DNA of 64,000 nt from Methylococcus sp. EFPC2. Its GTDB lineage: Bacteria; Pseudomonadota; Gammaproteobacteria; Methylococcales; Methylococcaceae. Made by a program: the position numbers and the translations under genes. The first letter of the stretch is position 1; each line of letters begins with the position of its first letter. Positions 22,030 to 32,421 of this stretch are shown in pieces. The notes under the pieces are model-generated. The model searched no databases, was not told the origin of the DNA, and was given only the letters and a program-made list of their open reading frames with translations. The DNA lies in contig NZ_CP070491.1 of assembly GCF_016925495.1 (NCBI RefSeq), positions 3,670,001 to 3,734,000 on the forward strand, given 5' to 3'.

Positions 22030-25000
22030 TCAGCGCGGCTTGGGCCGGTTGATCAGGTAGTACACCAGCGGCACCACCAGCAGCGAGAATGCGGTGGAGG
22101 CGAAGATGCCGAAGATGAAGCTCCAGGCCAGGCCGGAGAAGATCGGGTCCAGGGTGATGACGAAGGAGCCGAACATCGCCGCGCCCGCGGTGAGGAAGAT
22201 GGGCCGCAAGCGGGTCGCGCCGGCTTCGATCAAGGCCTCGATCAATTCCATGCCCTGTTCCCGCAACCGCTCGATGAAATCGATGAGGATGATGGAATTG
22301 CGCACCACGATACCGGCCAGAGCGATCATGCCTATCATGCCGGTGGCGGTGAACAGGATGGGATTGTCATAGCCGGATACCGGGCTGGTGAACAGGTTCA
22401 GCAGCCAGAAGCCGGGCATGATGCCTATGATGGTGAGAGGGATCGCCACCATGATGATGAGCGGCATCCCCAGCGAGCCGGTCTGAGCCACCAGCAGCAC
22501 GTAAATCATCAACAGGGCCGCGCCGAAAGCCAGCCCCAGGTCGCGGAACACGTCCACGGTGATCTTCCATTCGCCCTCGCCGGCCAGGTCCACCGAGTAG
22601 CCTTCCGGCAGCGGCTTGGCTTCCTCTATGTCCCACCAGTCGAACACCGCTTCCACCGGGCTGCGGCCCACCATCTCGGCGGTCACATAATTCAGGCGCT
22701 TGAGGTTCTTGTGGTAGATGGTGCGGTCGACCTGTTCCTCGGCGATCTCGCCCAGTTCGCTCAAGGGGATCAGCGAGCCGTCCGCGCCCTTGACGCGCAA
22801 GGCCAGCAATCCGGCCATGCTCGATCGGTCGGCGCGGGTCAGGCGTACGGTGATTTCCAGAGGCTGGCGTTCGCTGGGGATATGCACGGTGCCCGCCGTC
22901 CCGCCGCTCAGGGCCAGTTGCAGGGTTTCGGCGACGTGATTCACGCTGACGCCCAGCAGCGCGGCCTTGGTCCGGTTGAGACGGAAGTGGATTTTGCGTT
23001 GCGGCTCATCGACCAGATCGTCCACGTCCTTCACGCCGGCGATGGCGGCGATGTCCGCGCGCACGCCTTCGGTCACCTTGGCCAGCTCGTCGTAGTCCCG
23101 ATCCAGCGGGCCGTAGACTTCGGCCACGAAGGTCGAAAGCACCGGCGGGCCGGGCGGAGTTTCCACGATCTTCACGTTCGCCCCGTGCCTCTGGGCGATG
23201 GCTTCGATGTCGGGCCTGATCCGCAGGGCGATCTGGTGCGATTGCTGCTCGCGTCGCTCCTTCGGTAAAAGATTGATGCGAATCTCGCCCGCATGACCGC
23301 CGGCGCGCAGATAGTAATGCCGCACCATGCCGTTGAAGTCCATGGGCGAGGCGAGGCCGACATAGCTTTCGTAATCGGTCACTTCGTTGACCGTGGCGAG
23401 ATAGGCGCCGAGCTCGCGGGCTGTGGCGTCGGTGGCTTCCAGCGTGCTGCCGCGCGGCAGGTCGATCACCAGCTGCAACTCGTTCTTGTTGTCGAAGGGC
23501 AGCAGCTTCAGCGGCACCGCGCGGGTGACGGCGAGCATGGCCGATGCCGCGAATGCGATCACCACGCCCCACAGAAACAGCTTGCCCCGGCCTGGATTTC
23601 GCAGCAGTCCGCCCAAGGCCCAGTCGTAGAAGCGGTAAATGCCGCTCGTCTTCACATCGAAGGGCCGCTCGTCCCCTTTGCCGTACTCGCTCTTGAGTAG
23701 GTAATAGCTGGCCCAGGGCGTGACGGTGAAGGCCACCAGCAGCGACATCAGCATGGCGATGGGCACGTTGAAGGCCATGGGCGCCATGTAGGGGCCCATC
23801 ATGCCGGTGATGTAGAACAGCGGCAGGAAGGAGACGATGACCGTGAAGGTGGCGAAGATGGTGGGCGGCCGGACTTCGTCTACGGCGGTCAAGGTGGCCT
23901 CCAGCGGCGGCTCCTTGCGCAGCTTGAAGTGGCGGTAGATGTTCTCCACGTCGACGATGGGGTCGTCCACCAGCAGGCCCAGCGACAGGATGAGCGCGAA
24001 CAGGGTGACGCGGTTGATGGTGTAGCCGAATACCAGGTCGAACAGCAGGGTGACGCCCAGGGTCATGGGCACCGCCAGCGCGACGATGAGAGATTCTTTC
24101 GGGCCCAGTGCCAGCGCCAGCAACACGATGATGGTCGCGATGGCGATGCCCAGATGCTTCACCAGTTCGTTGACCTTGTGGTTGGCGGTTTCGCCGTAGT
24201 CGCGGGTGACTGTGACCGCCACGTCTTCCGGGATCAGTTGGCCGTACAGCCCCTGCACGGTGGCGATGGTTTCTTCCGCCACGGCGACCGCGTTGGCGCC
24301 CTTGCGCTTGGCGACGGCGAGGGTGACGGCCTGGCGTTCCTTGCCCGCTTCGATGGGCACGCTGCGCTTTGCCCATCCTACCTCTTCGGCTCCCCTCTCC
24401 CTCTGGGAGAGGGGCTGGGGGCGAGGGAGCAGGGTCTTGCTTTCCGCTGCGGCGGGTCCGAAGCCGATGCGGGTATAAGTCTCGGTTTCGGCCGCCGCGT
24501 CGCGCACCTCGGCTACGTCACGCAGATACACGGGGCGGCCGCCATGGGTGTGAACGACGGTGTCCGCCACTTCTTCCGGCCGGCTGAAAGACGGTCCCGC
24601 GTCCAGTTGCACGATTTGGTTGGAGGTCTCGTAGCGTCCGGCCTGCAGGCTGACGTTGGCGGTTTTCAGGGCGCTCAGCAGTTCGTCCAGGCTCAGGTCG
24701 TGGGCGGCCAGCTTGGCAGGGTCCGGATAAACCCGTACACGCCGGGTTTCGCCGCCGACCACGCTGATCTTGCCGGTGTCATGGACGCCGCCCAGCTTGT
24801 CCTTCAACTCGTCGGCCAGCCGGCGCAGCGCGGCCGCGTCGTAGACCGGATCGGCCGAGGACAGCGTCAGGGTCACGATGGGGACGTCGTCGATCTCCAC
24901 CGGCTTGACGGTCCAGCCCGTCACGCCGGGCGGGATGATGTCTTGGTTGGACATCAGCTTGTTCCAGACCTTGACCAGGCTGTCCTCGCGGTCCTCGCCG

Positions 25001-25317
25001 ACGTAGAAGCGCACCGTGACCAGGGCCTCGCCCTCGCGCGTGGCGGAATAGACGTATTCCACCCCGTCCACTTCGCGCAGCCGGCTTTCCAGCGGGGTGG
25101 CGGCGAGCTTCTCCACTTCTTCGGCCGAGGCGCCCGGCATGCGGACCAGGACGTCGGCGACCGGCACGATGATTTGCGGTTCTTCCTCGCGCGGCGTGAG
25201 CAGCAGCGCCGCCAGGCCGGCCAGCAGCGAGGCGATCAGCAGCAGCAGCGAAAGCTTGGAGGTGACGAAGATGCGGACGATTTCCGCGGTGTATCCGCGT
25301 TTGACGGCCTCGGTCAT
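22030..25317 (-). CDS. RND-family efflux permease with an in-frame repeat insertion
   Basis: 1095 residues, an inner-membrane proton-driven pump of the AcrB/heavy-metal superfamily. The N-terminal helix (about 20-40) precedes a periplasmic domain; central helices include GPKESLIVALAVPMTLGV and LILSLGLLVDDPIVDVENI with an intramembrane acidic pair (DD, near residue 455); the C-terminal half repeats the layout. It overlaps the adaptor gene by 4 nt (ATGA). Residues about 297-322 (LPRPQPLSQRERGAEEVGWA) are foreign to the family and come from two palindromic repeat elements in the DNA. The frame stays open, so the pump may still fold, with an extra periplasmic loop. Substrate unknown. Confidence 0.9.
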   Translation of the reverse strand: MTEAVKRGYTAEIVRIFVTSKLSLLLLIASLLAGLAALLLTPREEEPQIIVPVADVLVRMPGASAEEVEKLAATPLESRLREVDGVEYVYSATREGEALVTVRFYVGEDREDSLVKVWNKLMSNQDIIPPGVTGWTVKPVEIDDVPIVTLTLSSADPVYDAAALRRLADELKDKLGGVHDTGKISVVGGETRRVRVYPDPAKLAAHDLSLDELLSALKTANVSLQAGRYETSNQIVQLDAGPSFSRPEEVADTVVHTHGGRPVYLRDVAEVRDAAAETETYTRIGFGPAAAESKTLLPRPQPLSQRERGAEEVGWAKRSVPIEAGKERQAVTLAVAKRKGANAVAVAEETIATVQGLYGQLIPEDVAVTVTRDYGETANHKVNELVKHLGIAIATIIVLLALALGPKESLIVALAVPMTLGVTLLFDLVFGYTINRVTLFALILSLGLLVDDPIVDVENIYRHFKLRKEPPLEATLTAVDEVRPPTIFATFTVIVSFLPLFYITGMMGPYMAPMAFNVPIAMLMSLLVAFTVTPWASYYLLKSEYGKGDERPFDVKTSGIYRFYDWALGGLLRNPGRGKLFLWGVVIAFAASAMLAVTRAVPLKLLPFDNKNELQLVIDLPRGSTLEATDATARELGAYLATVNEVTDYESYVGLASPMDFNGMVRHYYLRAGGHAGEIRINLLPKERREQQSHQIALRIRPDIEAIAQRHGANVKIVETPPGPPVLSTFVAEVYGPLDRDYDELAKVTEGVRADIAAIAGVKDVDDLVDEPQRKIHFRLNRTKAALLGVSVNHVAETLQLALSGGTAGTVHIPSERQPLEITVRLTRADRSSMAGLLALRVKGADGSLIPLSELGEIAEEQVDRTIYHKNLKRLNYVTAEMVGRSPVEAVFDWWDIEEAKPLPEGYSVDLAGEGEWKITVDVFRDLGLAFGAALLMIYVLLVAQTGSLGMPLIIMVAIPLTIIGIMPGFWLLNLFTSPVSGYDNPILFTATGMIGMIALAGIVVRNSIILIDFIERLREQGMELIEALIEAGATRLRPIFLTAGAAMFGSFVITLDPIFSGLAWSFIFGIFASTAFSLLVVPLVYYLINRPKPR
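24352..24377. repeat. palindromic repeat element 1 inside the RND permease gene
   Basis: GATGGGCA and TGCCCATC flank GCTGCGCTT-type spacer sequence (minus strand GATGGGCAAAGCGCAGCG...). This resembles the dispersed intergenic repeat with the core GATGGGNAAAGCGCAGCG that I know from many proteobacterial genomes. Here it lies within a coding sequence and is translated in frame as WAKRSVP. Confidence 0.7.
24392..24427. repeat. palindromic repeat element 2 inside the RND permease gene
   Basis: A perfect 10-bp inverted repeat (CCCCTCTCCC, loop TCT, GGGAGAGGGG, 24392-24414) followed by CTGGGGGCGAGGG. This is the common dispersed intergenic repeat with that layout. It is translated on the minus strand as LPRPQPLSQRERG. 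Element 1 is 15 nt away, so a composite unit seems to have inserted. Confidence 0.75.
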
Positions 25318-26381
25318 CGTGCGCCTCCCACCAGCACTTCGTCGCCTTCGTTCAAGCCCGACAGGATCTCCACCTGGCCATCATGGGGCTTGCCGGTGCG
25401 CACATGGCGCAGCATCGCTTTGCCGTTCGCCCACACGCGGACCGATTCCAACTGGCCTGATCGGTCTACCGCGTTAGCCGGTATCGTCAAGGCTTGATAT
25501 GCGCCGCAGGCCTGTCTCAGCCAGGCAAAGCTGCCCGGCTGGACTTCCGCGACGCCGTCCAGACCGGTCTTGATGAGCACGGTGTGCGATTGGGGATCGG
25601 CGGCGGGGGCGATTTCTTCCACCCGGACTTCGTAGGCTGCGCTGCCCACGCGCGCGGTTAACGACGTGCCGACGCTCAGTCCGCTCGCACAGGATGCCGG
25701 AACGGCGACTTCGAGACGCAGGCGCTGGCGGGTCTGCACGGTCAGCACCGGCTTGCCGGGCGCGGCCAGATCGCCGGGTTCCAGCTCGCGCCGTACTACC
25801 GTGCCGTCGAAAGGCGCACGGATGACGGCTTCGTCCGCCTGCGCCTGGGCTTCGGCGATGGCCGCGCGGGCCGCGGCGACCTGGGCGCCGGCCGCGCGCG
25901 CCTGGGCCTGTGCGGTTTCCTGCTGGCGCGCGGTGGCGGCTTCCTTGCCGTACAGCTCCTGCACGCGGCGGGCATCGGCGTGGGCCCTGGCGGCTTCCGC
26001 TTCGGCCGCGACGAGAGTCGAGCGCGCCTGATTCACGCGGGCCTGCGATTCGGCGGCGTCCAGCCTGGCCACGATCTGGCCGGCCTTGATCGTATCACCC
26101 GCATTGACCGGAATTTCGAGTATGCGGGCCGGGATTTTGGGCGAGAGTTGGGCGACCGAGCGTGCGCTGACCGTGGCAGGCCAGTCGCGGATTTCCTCGA
26201 CGGTGCGCAGCGTGGCTTTGACACGGGAGCCCGTGGGCGCCGGTGCTCCCTCGGCGGCTTGCGCATTGCCGGGCGGCGTCTTGCTGCGGAAGCCGCCTTC
26301 CATCCAGACCAAAAGAAGGATCAGGCCCGTGACGGCGGCGAGGGATTGTATCGCCAGGTTTTTGTTGTGTTCCGTGCTCAT
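25314..26381 (-). CDS. RND efflux periplasmic adaptor (HlyD/MFP family)
   Basis: 355 residues; the membrane-fusion component joining the permease at 22030 to the TolC-type protein at 26431. It has an N-terminal anchor (about residues 10-27), then a split lipoyl domain (SPKIPARILEIPVNAGDTIKAGQIVARLD near 85-110), an alpha-helical hairpin rich in Ala/Glu/Gln (about 111-185), the second lipoyl half (VIRAPFDGTVV), and a beta-barrel domain. The gene overlaps the permease start by 4 nt and follows tolC by 49 nt, so the three form one operon. Substrate specificity cannot be read from it. Confidence 0.94.
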   Translation of the reverse strand: MSTEHNKNLAIQSLAAVTGLILLLVWMEGGFRSKTPPGNAQAAEGAPAPTGSRVKATLRTVEEIRDWPATVSARSVAQLSPKIPARILEIPVNAGDTIKAGQIVARLDAAESQARVNQARSTLVAAEAEAARAHADARRVQELYGKEAATARQQETAQAQARAAGAQVAAARAAIAEAQAQADEAVIRAPFDGTVVRRELEPGDLAAPGKPVLTVQTRQRLRLEVAVPASCASGLSVGTSLTARVGSAAYEVRVEEIAPAADPQSHTVLIKTGLDGVAEVQPGSFAWLRQACGAYQALTIPANAVDRSGQLESVRVWANGKAMLRHVRTGKPHDGQVEILSGLNEGDEVLVGGAR

Positions 26382-26430
26382 GGTTTTTCTTCAGGTAGGC
26401 TGGGGTGAGCTTGCGAGCCCCAACGGTGGG

Positions 26431-27771
26431 TCATTTCCAATAGCCGACCGCTTTCTGCAGATTCGCCTTGGCGACCTGGATGTCGTAGCGGGCGGTGACG
26501 GCACGGGTTTCGCTGCGGGCGCGGTCGGCTTCGGCTTCCAGGAAACGGGTGACCGTAGCTGCTCCGGCCCGGTATTCCTCGTTGACCAGTCGCAGGGCCT
26601 CGGCGGCGGCCTGGGCGGCATTTTCCGCGACTTCACGCCGGGCCTCGGCTTCCTGAAAATTGGCGCGCGCCTGCTGGATTTCGTCTTCGATCGCCAGCCG
26701 CGCCTTCTCCTGCGCGGCCCGGGCTTCGGCCAGCTTGCGTTCAGAGCCGGAAATGCGGGCGCTGACCGCGCCGCCGGAGAAGAGATCCACCTCGGCATTC
26801 ACGCCCAAGGTCAGGTTGTCGTGCCGGAAATCGAATTCGGGTGAACGTTCGTTCAAGCCGTAGGCAGCGTAGGCATTGATGCGCGGCAGATGACCGCCTT
26901 TTTCGGCGCGCACCTCCTTTTCGCGCATCTCCACCACGCGGGAGGCGGCTTGCATCTCCGGTCGCCGGGCCAGGCCTTCGGCGATCAATTCGGCGAGTTC
27001 GTCCTTGATTTCGGAAGGCGCGGGCGTAGCGTTTTCCCGAACCGCCAGACGGTCGGCAGCCCCCAGACCCACCAGCCGCTTGAGGGCGGAGCGGGTGAGT
27101 TCCACGGCATTTTCGGCGTGCAATTCCGCCTCCCTGGCTTCGCTCCGGCGGACTTCCAGCGAAAGCACGTCCGCCTTGAGCCGGGCGCCCGCCTGATATT
27201 CATGGCGCGCGTGGCCGAGTTCATTTTCCACCGCCGCAAGAGAGCGGCGAGCGACTTCAACGTGTTGCGGGGCGGCCAGAGCCGCGTAATAGGCCGCCGT
27301 CACCGCAGCCGCAAGATCGTTGCGCAGGGCCGCGCGTTGCAGTTCGGCGGCTTCCACGCCCAGTTCGGCGGCCTTCTTGCGGTAATAGTCCTGTCCGCCG
27401 CGGAACAGCGACAGAGTGCCGACCAGTTCGGGGCGGAAGTTTTCCACGAAGCCGGGATTGTTGATGTTTTCAAAATGGCCGTTGTTGAAGCGGCGCTGAG
27501 AGACGATGGCGGAGAAGGCCATCGCCGGATCGTTGGAATAGCTGTAGCCGAGGCGGCCGGTCAGCTTGGGATAGAAGGCCGCGAGGGCTTCCGCGACCTG
27601 CGCCTGGGATTGGCCAATGCGCTCGGCCGCAGCCTGCATGTCCGGATTTTGGGCGTAGGCCAAATCCAGCAGTTGCGGCAGGTCCAAGGTCTCGGGTGCC
27701 GCCGGGCTCGGCGCCGCTCCATGCGCCAGACCGGCGGCAAGCAGGAAAAACAGGGCGAGTACGCGTTTCAT
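26431..27771 (-). CDS. TolC-family outer membrane efflux protein
   Basis: 446 residues. A cleavable signal peptide (residues 1-18, ending AHGAAP) is followed by two repeats of the TolC outer-membrane-factor fold: long Ala/Glu/Arg-rich helices and short beta segments. The ATG at 27771 is preceded by AGGTGA 5 nt upstream, preferred over the GTG at 27780. It is the outer-membrane duct of the tripartite pump with the adaptor and RND permease immediately downstream. It is preceded in the same direction by the sulfide:quinone reductase gene (95-nt gap). Confidence 0.94.
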   Translation of the reverse strand: MKRVLALFFLLAAGLAHGAAPSPAAPETLDLPQLLDLAYAQNPDMQAAAERIGQSQAQVAEALAAFYPKLTGRLGYSYSNDPAMAFSAIVSQRRFNNGHFENINNPGFVENFRPELVGTLSLFRGGQDYYRKKAAELGVEAAELQRAALRNDLAAAVTAAYYAALAAPQHVEVARRSLAAVENELGHARHEYQAGARLKADVLSLEVRRSEAREAELHAENAVELTRSALKRLVGLGAADRLAVRENATPAPSEIKDELAELIAEGLARRPEMQAASRVVEMREKEVRAEKGGHLPRINAYAAYGLNERSPEFDFRHDNLTLGVNAEVDLFSGGAVSARISGSERKLAEARAAQEKARLAIEDEIQQARANFQEAEARREVAENAAQAAAEALRLVNEEYRAGAATVTRFLEAEADRARSETRAVTARYDIQVAKANLQKAVGYWK

Positions 27772-27866
27772 CGGGATCACCTGAAGACGTCATGTCGGGT
27801 GGCACCTGGTGGGGCTATGCCGTCTGCCGGCGTGCCCCACCCGCGTGCCCATGCGCTGAACCCCGC

Positions 27867-29138
27867 CTATTTTTTCAGGCGCATGATGCCCATGGCTTTC
27901 AGCGTGAGCCGCTCGTAGGTGGGTTCGCTGATGCCCTTGCGCACCTTGCGCATGAAATATTTCTCGTAGGCTATCTTGGCCCAGTGCACCCATTTACCTT
28001 CGGACGACCATTGCACGTTGCGCGGCGGGATCTGCGGCATGGCCAGGAAGGCCACGCCCTTGTCGCCGAAATCGGCCAGGCACAGGGCGTTCCAGGTCGC
28101 CTTGTGGCTCGGTTCCTTGCCGTCCAGTTCCTCGCGGATGTTGTGCGCCGCGGCGGTGACCATGGATTCGATCATGTAGCCGGTCTTGGGCACGCCGGTC
28201 GGCACCGGGGTCTGTTCCTGCGGGGCGATGGCGATGCATACGCCGATCGCATAAACGTTCTTGTAGGTCGGATTGCGCTGGTGCTCATCGACCAGGATGA
28301 AGCCGCGCGGATTCACCAGCTTCTCGACACCGAACACCGCGTCCACGCCCTTGAAGGCCGGCAGCATCATGCTGTGCTTGAAGGGCAGTTCGTGTTTCTT
28401 TTTCTCCTGGCCGTTTTCGTCGACTTCGGTGACGTACAGTTTCCCGTCTTCGACGCGATCGACCTTGGCGTTGCAGATCCAGTCGACGTGCTTGTCGCGC
28501 AATTCGCTTTCCAGCAGGCTCTTGGTATCGCCCACGCCACCCAGGCCCAGATGGCCGATATAGGGCTCGGAGGTAACATAAGTCATCTTCACCTTGTCGC
28601 GGATCTTACGCTTGCGCAGATCGGTTTCGGCGATGAACAGGTATTCGTAGGCCGGGCCGAAGCAGGAGGCGCCCTGCACCGCGCCGATGACGATAGGGCC
28701 GGGATCCTGGCAGAAATTCTCCCATGCCTCGCCCACCGGGCCGGCATGGTCGACGTGGCAGACCGAAGAGGTGTGACCCTCGGGCCCTAAGCCCGGAATC
28801 TCGTCGAAGGCCAGTTTGGGGCCGGTGGCGATGACGAGGTAGTCGTAATCCACCGAACCGCCGTCGGCCAGTTCGACCCGGTTTTCGGCGGGGTGCACGC
28901 GCGCCGCCTTTTGCTGGATGAATCCTATGCCCTTCTTCTTGAATACCGGCGCCAGTTCCACCTTGATGTCGGACGGCTTGCGCCAGTTCACCGCCACCCA
29001 GGGGTTGGACGGCACGAAGTGAAAGGTGGGGGTGTCGGCGATGACAACCACTTCGTCCTGCTTGCGGGCGTTTTCCTTCATTTCGAAGGCCATGGGGATG
29101 CCGCCGATGCCGGCGCCGATGATGACGATCTTGGCCAT
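27867..29138 (-). CDS. sqr: sulfide:quinone oxidoreductase-like flavoprotein
   Basis: 423 residues; the likely reaction is oxidation of sulfide with transfer of electrons to membrane quinone. The N-terminal FAD Rossmann motif is VIIGAGIGGIPMA (5-17). Three cysteines at about 127 (SSVCHVDHAG), 159 (GASCFGPAYEY) and 353 (NALCLADFG) match the positions of the redox-active trio of known Sqr enzymes. The C-terminal amphipathic end (about 385-423) fits peripheral membrane binding. The GAGGAGT ribosome binding site fixes the ATG. Gene order (small periplasmic protein, this gene, tolC, adaptor, RND) suggests one transcript. Related flavoproteins of the same superfamily are an alternative. Confidence 0.85.
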   Translation of the reverse strand: MAKIVIIGAGIGGIPMAFEMKENARKQDEVVVIADTPTFHFVPSNPWVAVNWRKPSDIKVELAPVFKKKGIGFIQQKAARVHPAENRVELADGGSVDYDYLVIATGPKLAFDEIPGLGPEGHTSSVCHVDHAGPVGEAWENFCQDPGPIVIGAVQGASCFGPAYEYLFIAETDLRKRKIRDKVKMTYVTSEPYIGHLGLGGVGDTKSLLESELRDKHVDWICNAKVDRVEDGKLYVTEVDENGQEKKKHELPFKHSMMLPAFKGVDAVFGVEKLVNPRGFILVDEHQRNPTYKNVYAIGVCIAIAPQEQTPVPTGVPKTGYMIESMVTAAAHNIREELDGKEPSHKATWNALCLADFGDKGVAFLAMPQIPPRNVQWSSEGKWVHWAKIAYEKYFMRKVRKGISEPTYERLTLKAMGIMRLKK

Positions 29139-29234
29139 GATGTTACTCCTCGAACGTACTCGTTGTGGGGTTGGGAAAGGACTGGGCCTGCGGGTTAGTC
29201 GGAACTCACCTTCGGGGTGGCTTGGCCGCTCCCG

Positions 29235-29801
29235 CTATTCGGCGTGATGGCGTCCGTGGCCCTCCATCGCGTGCCTGCCGTGGTCGTGCAGTTGTGCCGA
29301 GAAATAATGGTGGATCGCGCCCACCAGTGCCGGATCGTCGGCCGAATAATGGATCTGCGCACCGTCCGGCAGTTCACGATAGCGGAAGCGGATCTCCGCG
29401 GCCCTGGATTTCAGGACCGCGAGGCCCGGCATGTCAGCCCCATGTATGGCTTGCGGGCCGGAAAAATCACCTTGGGCGAAGCGCGCGGCGATTTCGGACA
29501 GGTGTGCGCGGATATGCCGGATTTGCTCGCTGTCGTTAGCGTCCTTGGCAACGACCCGTTGCACGCCGCCCGTCGGGGTGGCGGTGAAAATGTGCGAGGT
29601 CTTTTCCAGGTCGAAGGGCATGACTTGGGCGCCGCGTTTCGCCACCTCGTCCAGGCGCTCGGGCGCGGTGGGTTCGACGGCGCCGGCCGGGATAGCCAGC
29701 GTGGACAGCCACAGGGCGGGGATCAGCAGGGCTGGGCGGATTTTCCTCGCTAAGCCGTGGCGGGTTCGGGGATTGTCCAGGGTCTGGGGCGAGTACGGCA
29801 T
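29235..29801 (-). CDS. small exported His-rich protein of a family mislabelled aspartate carbamoyltransferase
   Basis: 188 residues with an N-terminal signal peptide (hydrophobic core about 23-38, AIPAGA), so it acts in the periplasm. The conserved segments THIF-type TSHIFTATPTGGVQRVVAKD, QIRHIRAHL, GDFSGPQAIHGADMPGL and YSADDPALVGAIHHYFSAQLHDHG belong to a small family that databases often call aspartate carbamoyltransferase. There is no carbamoyl-phosphate motif (STRT) here and the protein is far too short for PyrB. The dense His/Asp C-terminus (HDHGRHAMEGHGRHH) suggests metal binding. It starts the operon with sqr and the RND pump. Function unknown. Confidence 0.8.
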   Translation of the reverse strand: MPYSPQTLDNPRTRHGLARKIRPALLIPALWLSTLAIPAGAVEPTAPERLDEVAKRGAQVMPFDLEKTSHIFTATPTGGVQRVVAKDANDSEQIRHIRAHLSEIAARFAQGDFSGPQAIHGADMPGLAVLKSRAAEIRFRYRELPDGAQIHYSADDPALVGAIHHYFSAQLHDHGRHAMEGHGRHHAE

Positions 29802-30221
29802 GGAAAGCTCCTGCGCTGTGAATATCAGTAATTGCTAATTAACAAGGATCGTGCCATGGCTCCATGGCTACTCGATCCCACTGAATATCAAGTCACAACA
29901 GGCTGTTTGGGTATTAGCGCTCCCTCGGATGTTTCATCGGATGCTCGCGACTGACTCTGCAAGACCCGGATTGAAACAAAAGTGAAACATTGGCGAAACG
30001 CGCTTGCGATATGCAGGGCTTGGCCCGGCCGTCGCGGGAGTTTGGACTTTCGAAGGCTCGTCTGGCAAGACTAAAGCCCGGGCCGCTAATCCAAGGATAG
30101 CTGGATCGGGACATTGGGAGGGGGCCCGCTCAAGGGGAGTATTCTCGCCGCCGTCAGTCACGCGAGTTCGGCGGTTCAACCCGCGGCGGCACGCAAGGGT
30201 CTGCACGCGTCGCGGACGTAT
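29802..30221. other. intergenic upstream of the sqr/RND operon, no gene seen
   Basis: 420 nt between the small His-rich gene and the multicopper oxidase. The dyad at 29829-29841 is the only distinct element near the start of the operon. The rest shows no coding potential. Its base composition is similar to its surroundings. Confidence 0.5.
29829..29841. promoter_or_regulatory. candidate operator dyad before the sqr/RND operon
   Basis: TAATT, three bases, AATTA: a perfect 5-bp inverted repeat in an AT-rich patch 28 nt upstream of the first gene's ATG. It lies where an RNA polymerase site or repressor operator would be. ArsR-type sulfide sensors use AT-rich dyads of comparable shape, but no regulator gene is in this window, so this is a weak inference. 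Confidence 0.35.
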
Positions 30222-30257
30222 GCCCTTTTCCGGCGCCGGGTGACGCCGGAAAAGGGC
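30222..30257 (-). repeat. perfect 14-bp inverted repeat after the multicopper oxidase
   Basis: GCCCTTTTCCGGCG, 8-nt loop, CGCCGGAAAAGGGC. It begins 9 nt past the stop of the minus-strand oxidase gene. There is no T run after it on either strand, so it may be a stabilising hairpin or a palindromic repeat rather than a rho-independent terminator. Confidence 0.7.
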
Positions 30258-30265
30258 GGGCGGAT

Positions 30266-32269
<2,004 letters not shown>

Positions 32270-32308
32270 ATTACCTCCTCGGACTGAGTCGTCTCTTGGG
32301 TTGTGATG

Positions 32309-32336
32309 CTCCGGTGGGCCGGAGTCTAGCTGTCAA
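32309..32336 (-). promoter_or_regulatory. candidate metal-responsive promoter of the multicopper oxidase
   Basis: On the minus strand, a consensus -35 TTGACA (32336-32331) is followed 6 nt later by the dyad CTCCGG-CCCA-CCGGAG (32324-32309). A dyad inside the spacer downstream of TTGACA is the layout used by MerR/CueR-type activators at suboptimal spacing. No good -10 hexamer is visible at the usual 17 nt, which fits such promoters but is also weak evidence. Confidence 0.4.
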
Positions 32337-32401
32337 GGCATGGGAACGCCCTGGAAAAACAATATGCTCAAAATTAGTTGAATTTCCTTCCGGTCGATAC
32401 C

Positions 32402-32421
32402 ACCCGGCATGACTGCCGGGT
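32402..32421. repeat. 8-bp perfect dyad upstream of the multicopper oxidase
   Basis: ACCCGGCA, TGAC, TGCCGGGT. It lies about 135 nt upstream of the oxidase start codon and about 65 nt upstream of the candidate -35. It could be an operator or an upstream terminator without a T tract. Confidence 0.45.

Noticed and set aside
23006-24376. Large alternate-frame ORFs on both strands of the RND and adaptor genes (also 23929-25497 and 21970-23268)
   Set aside because: Composition shadows over well-recognised RND and adaptor frames.
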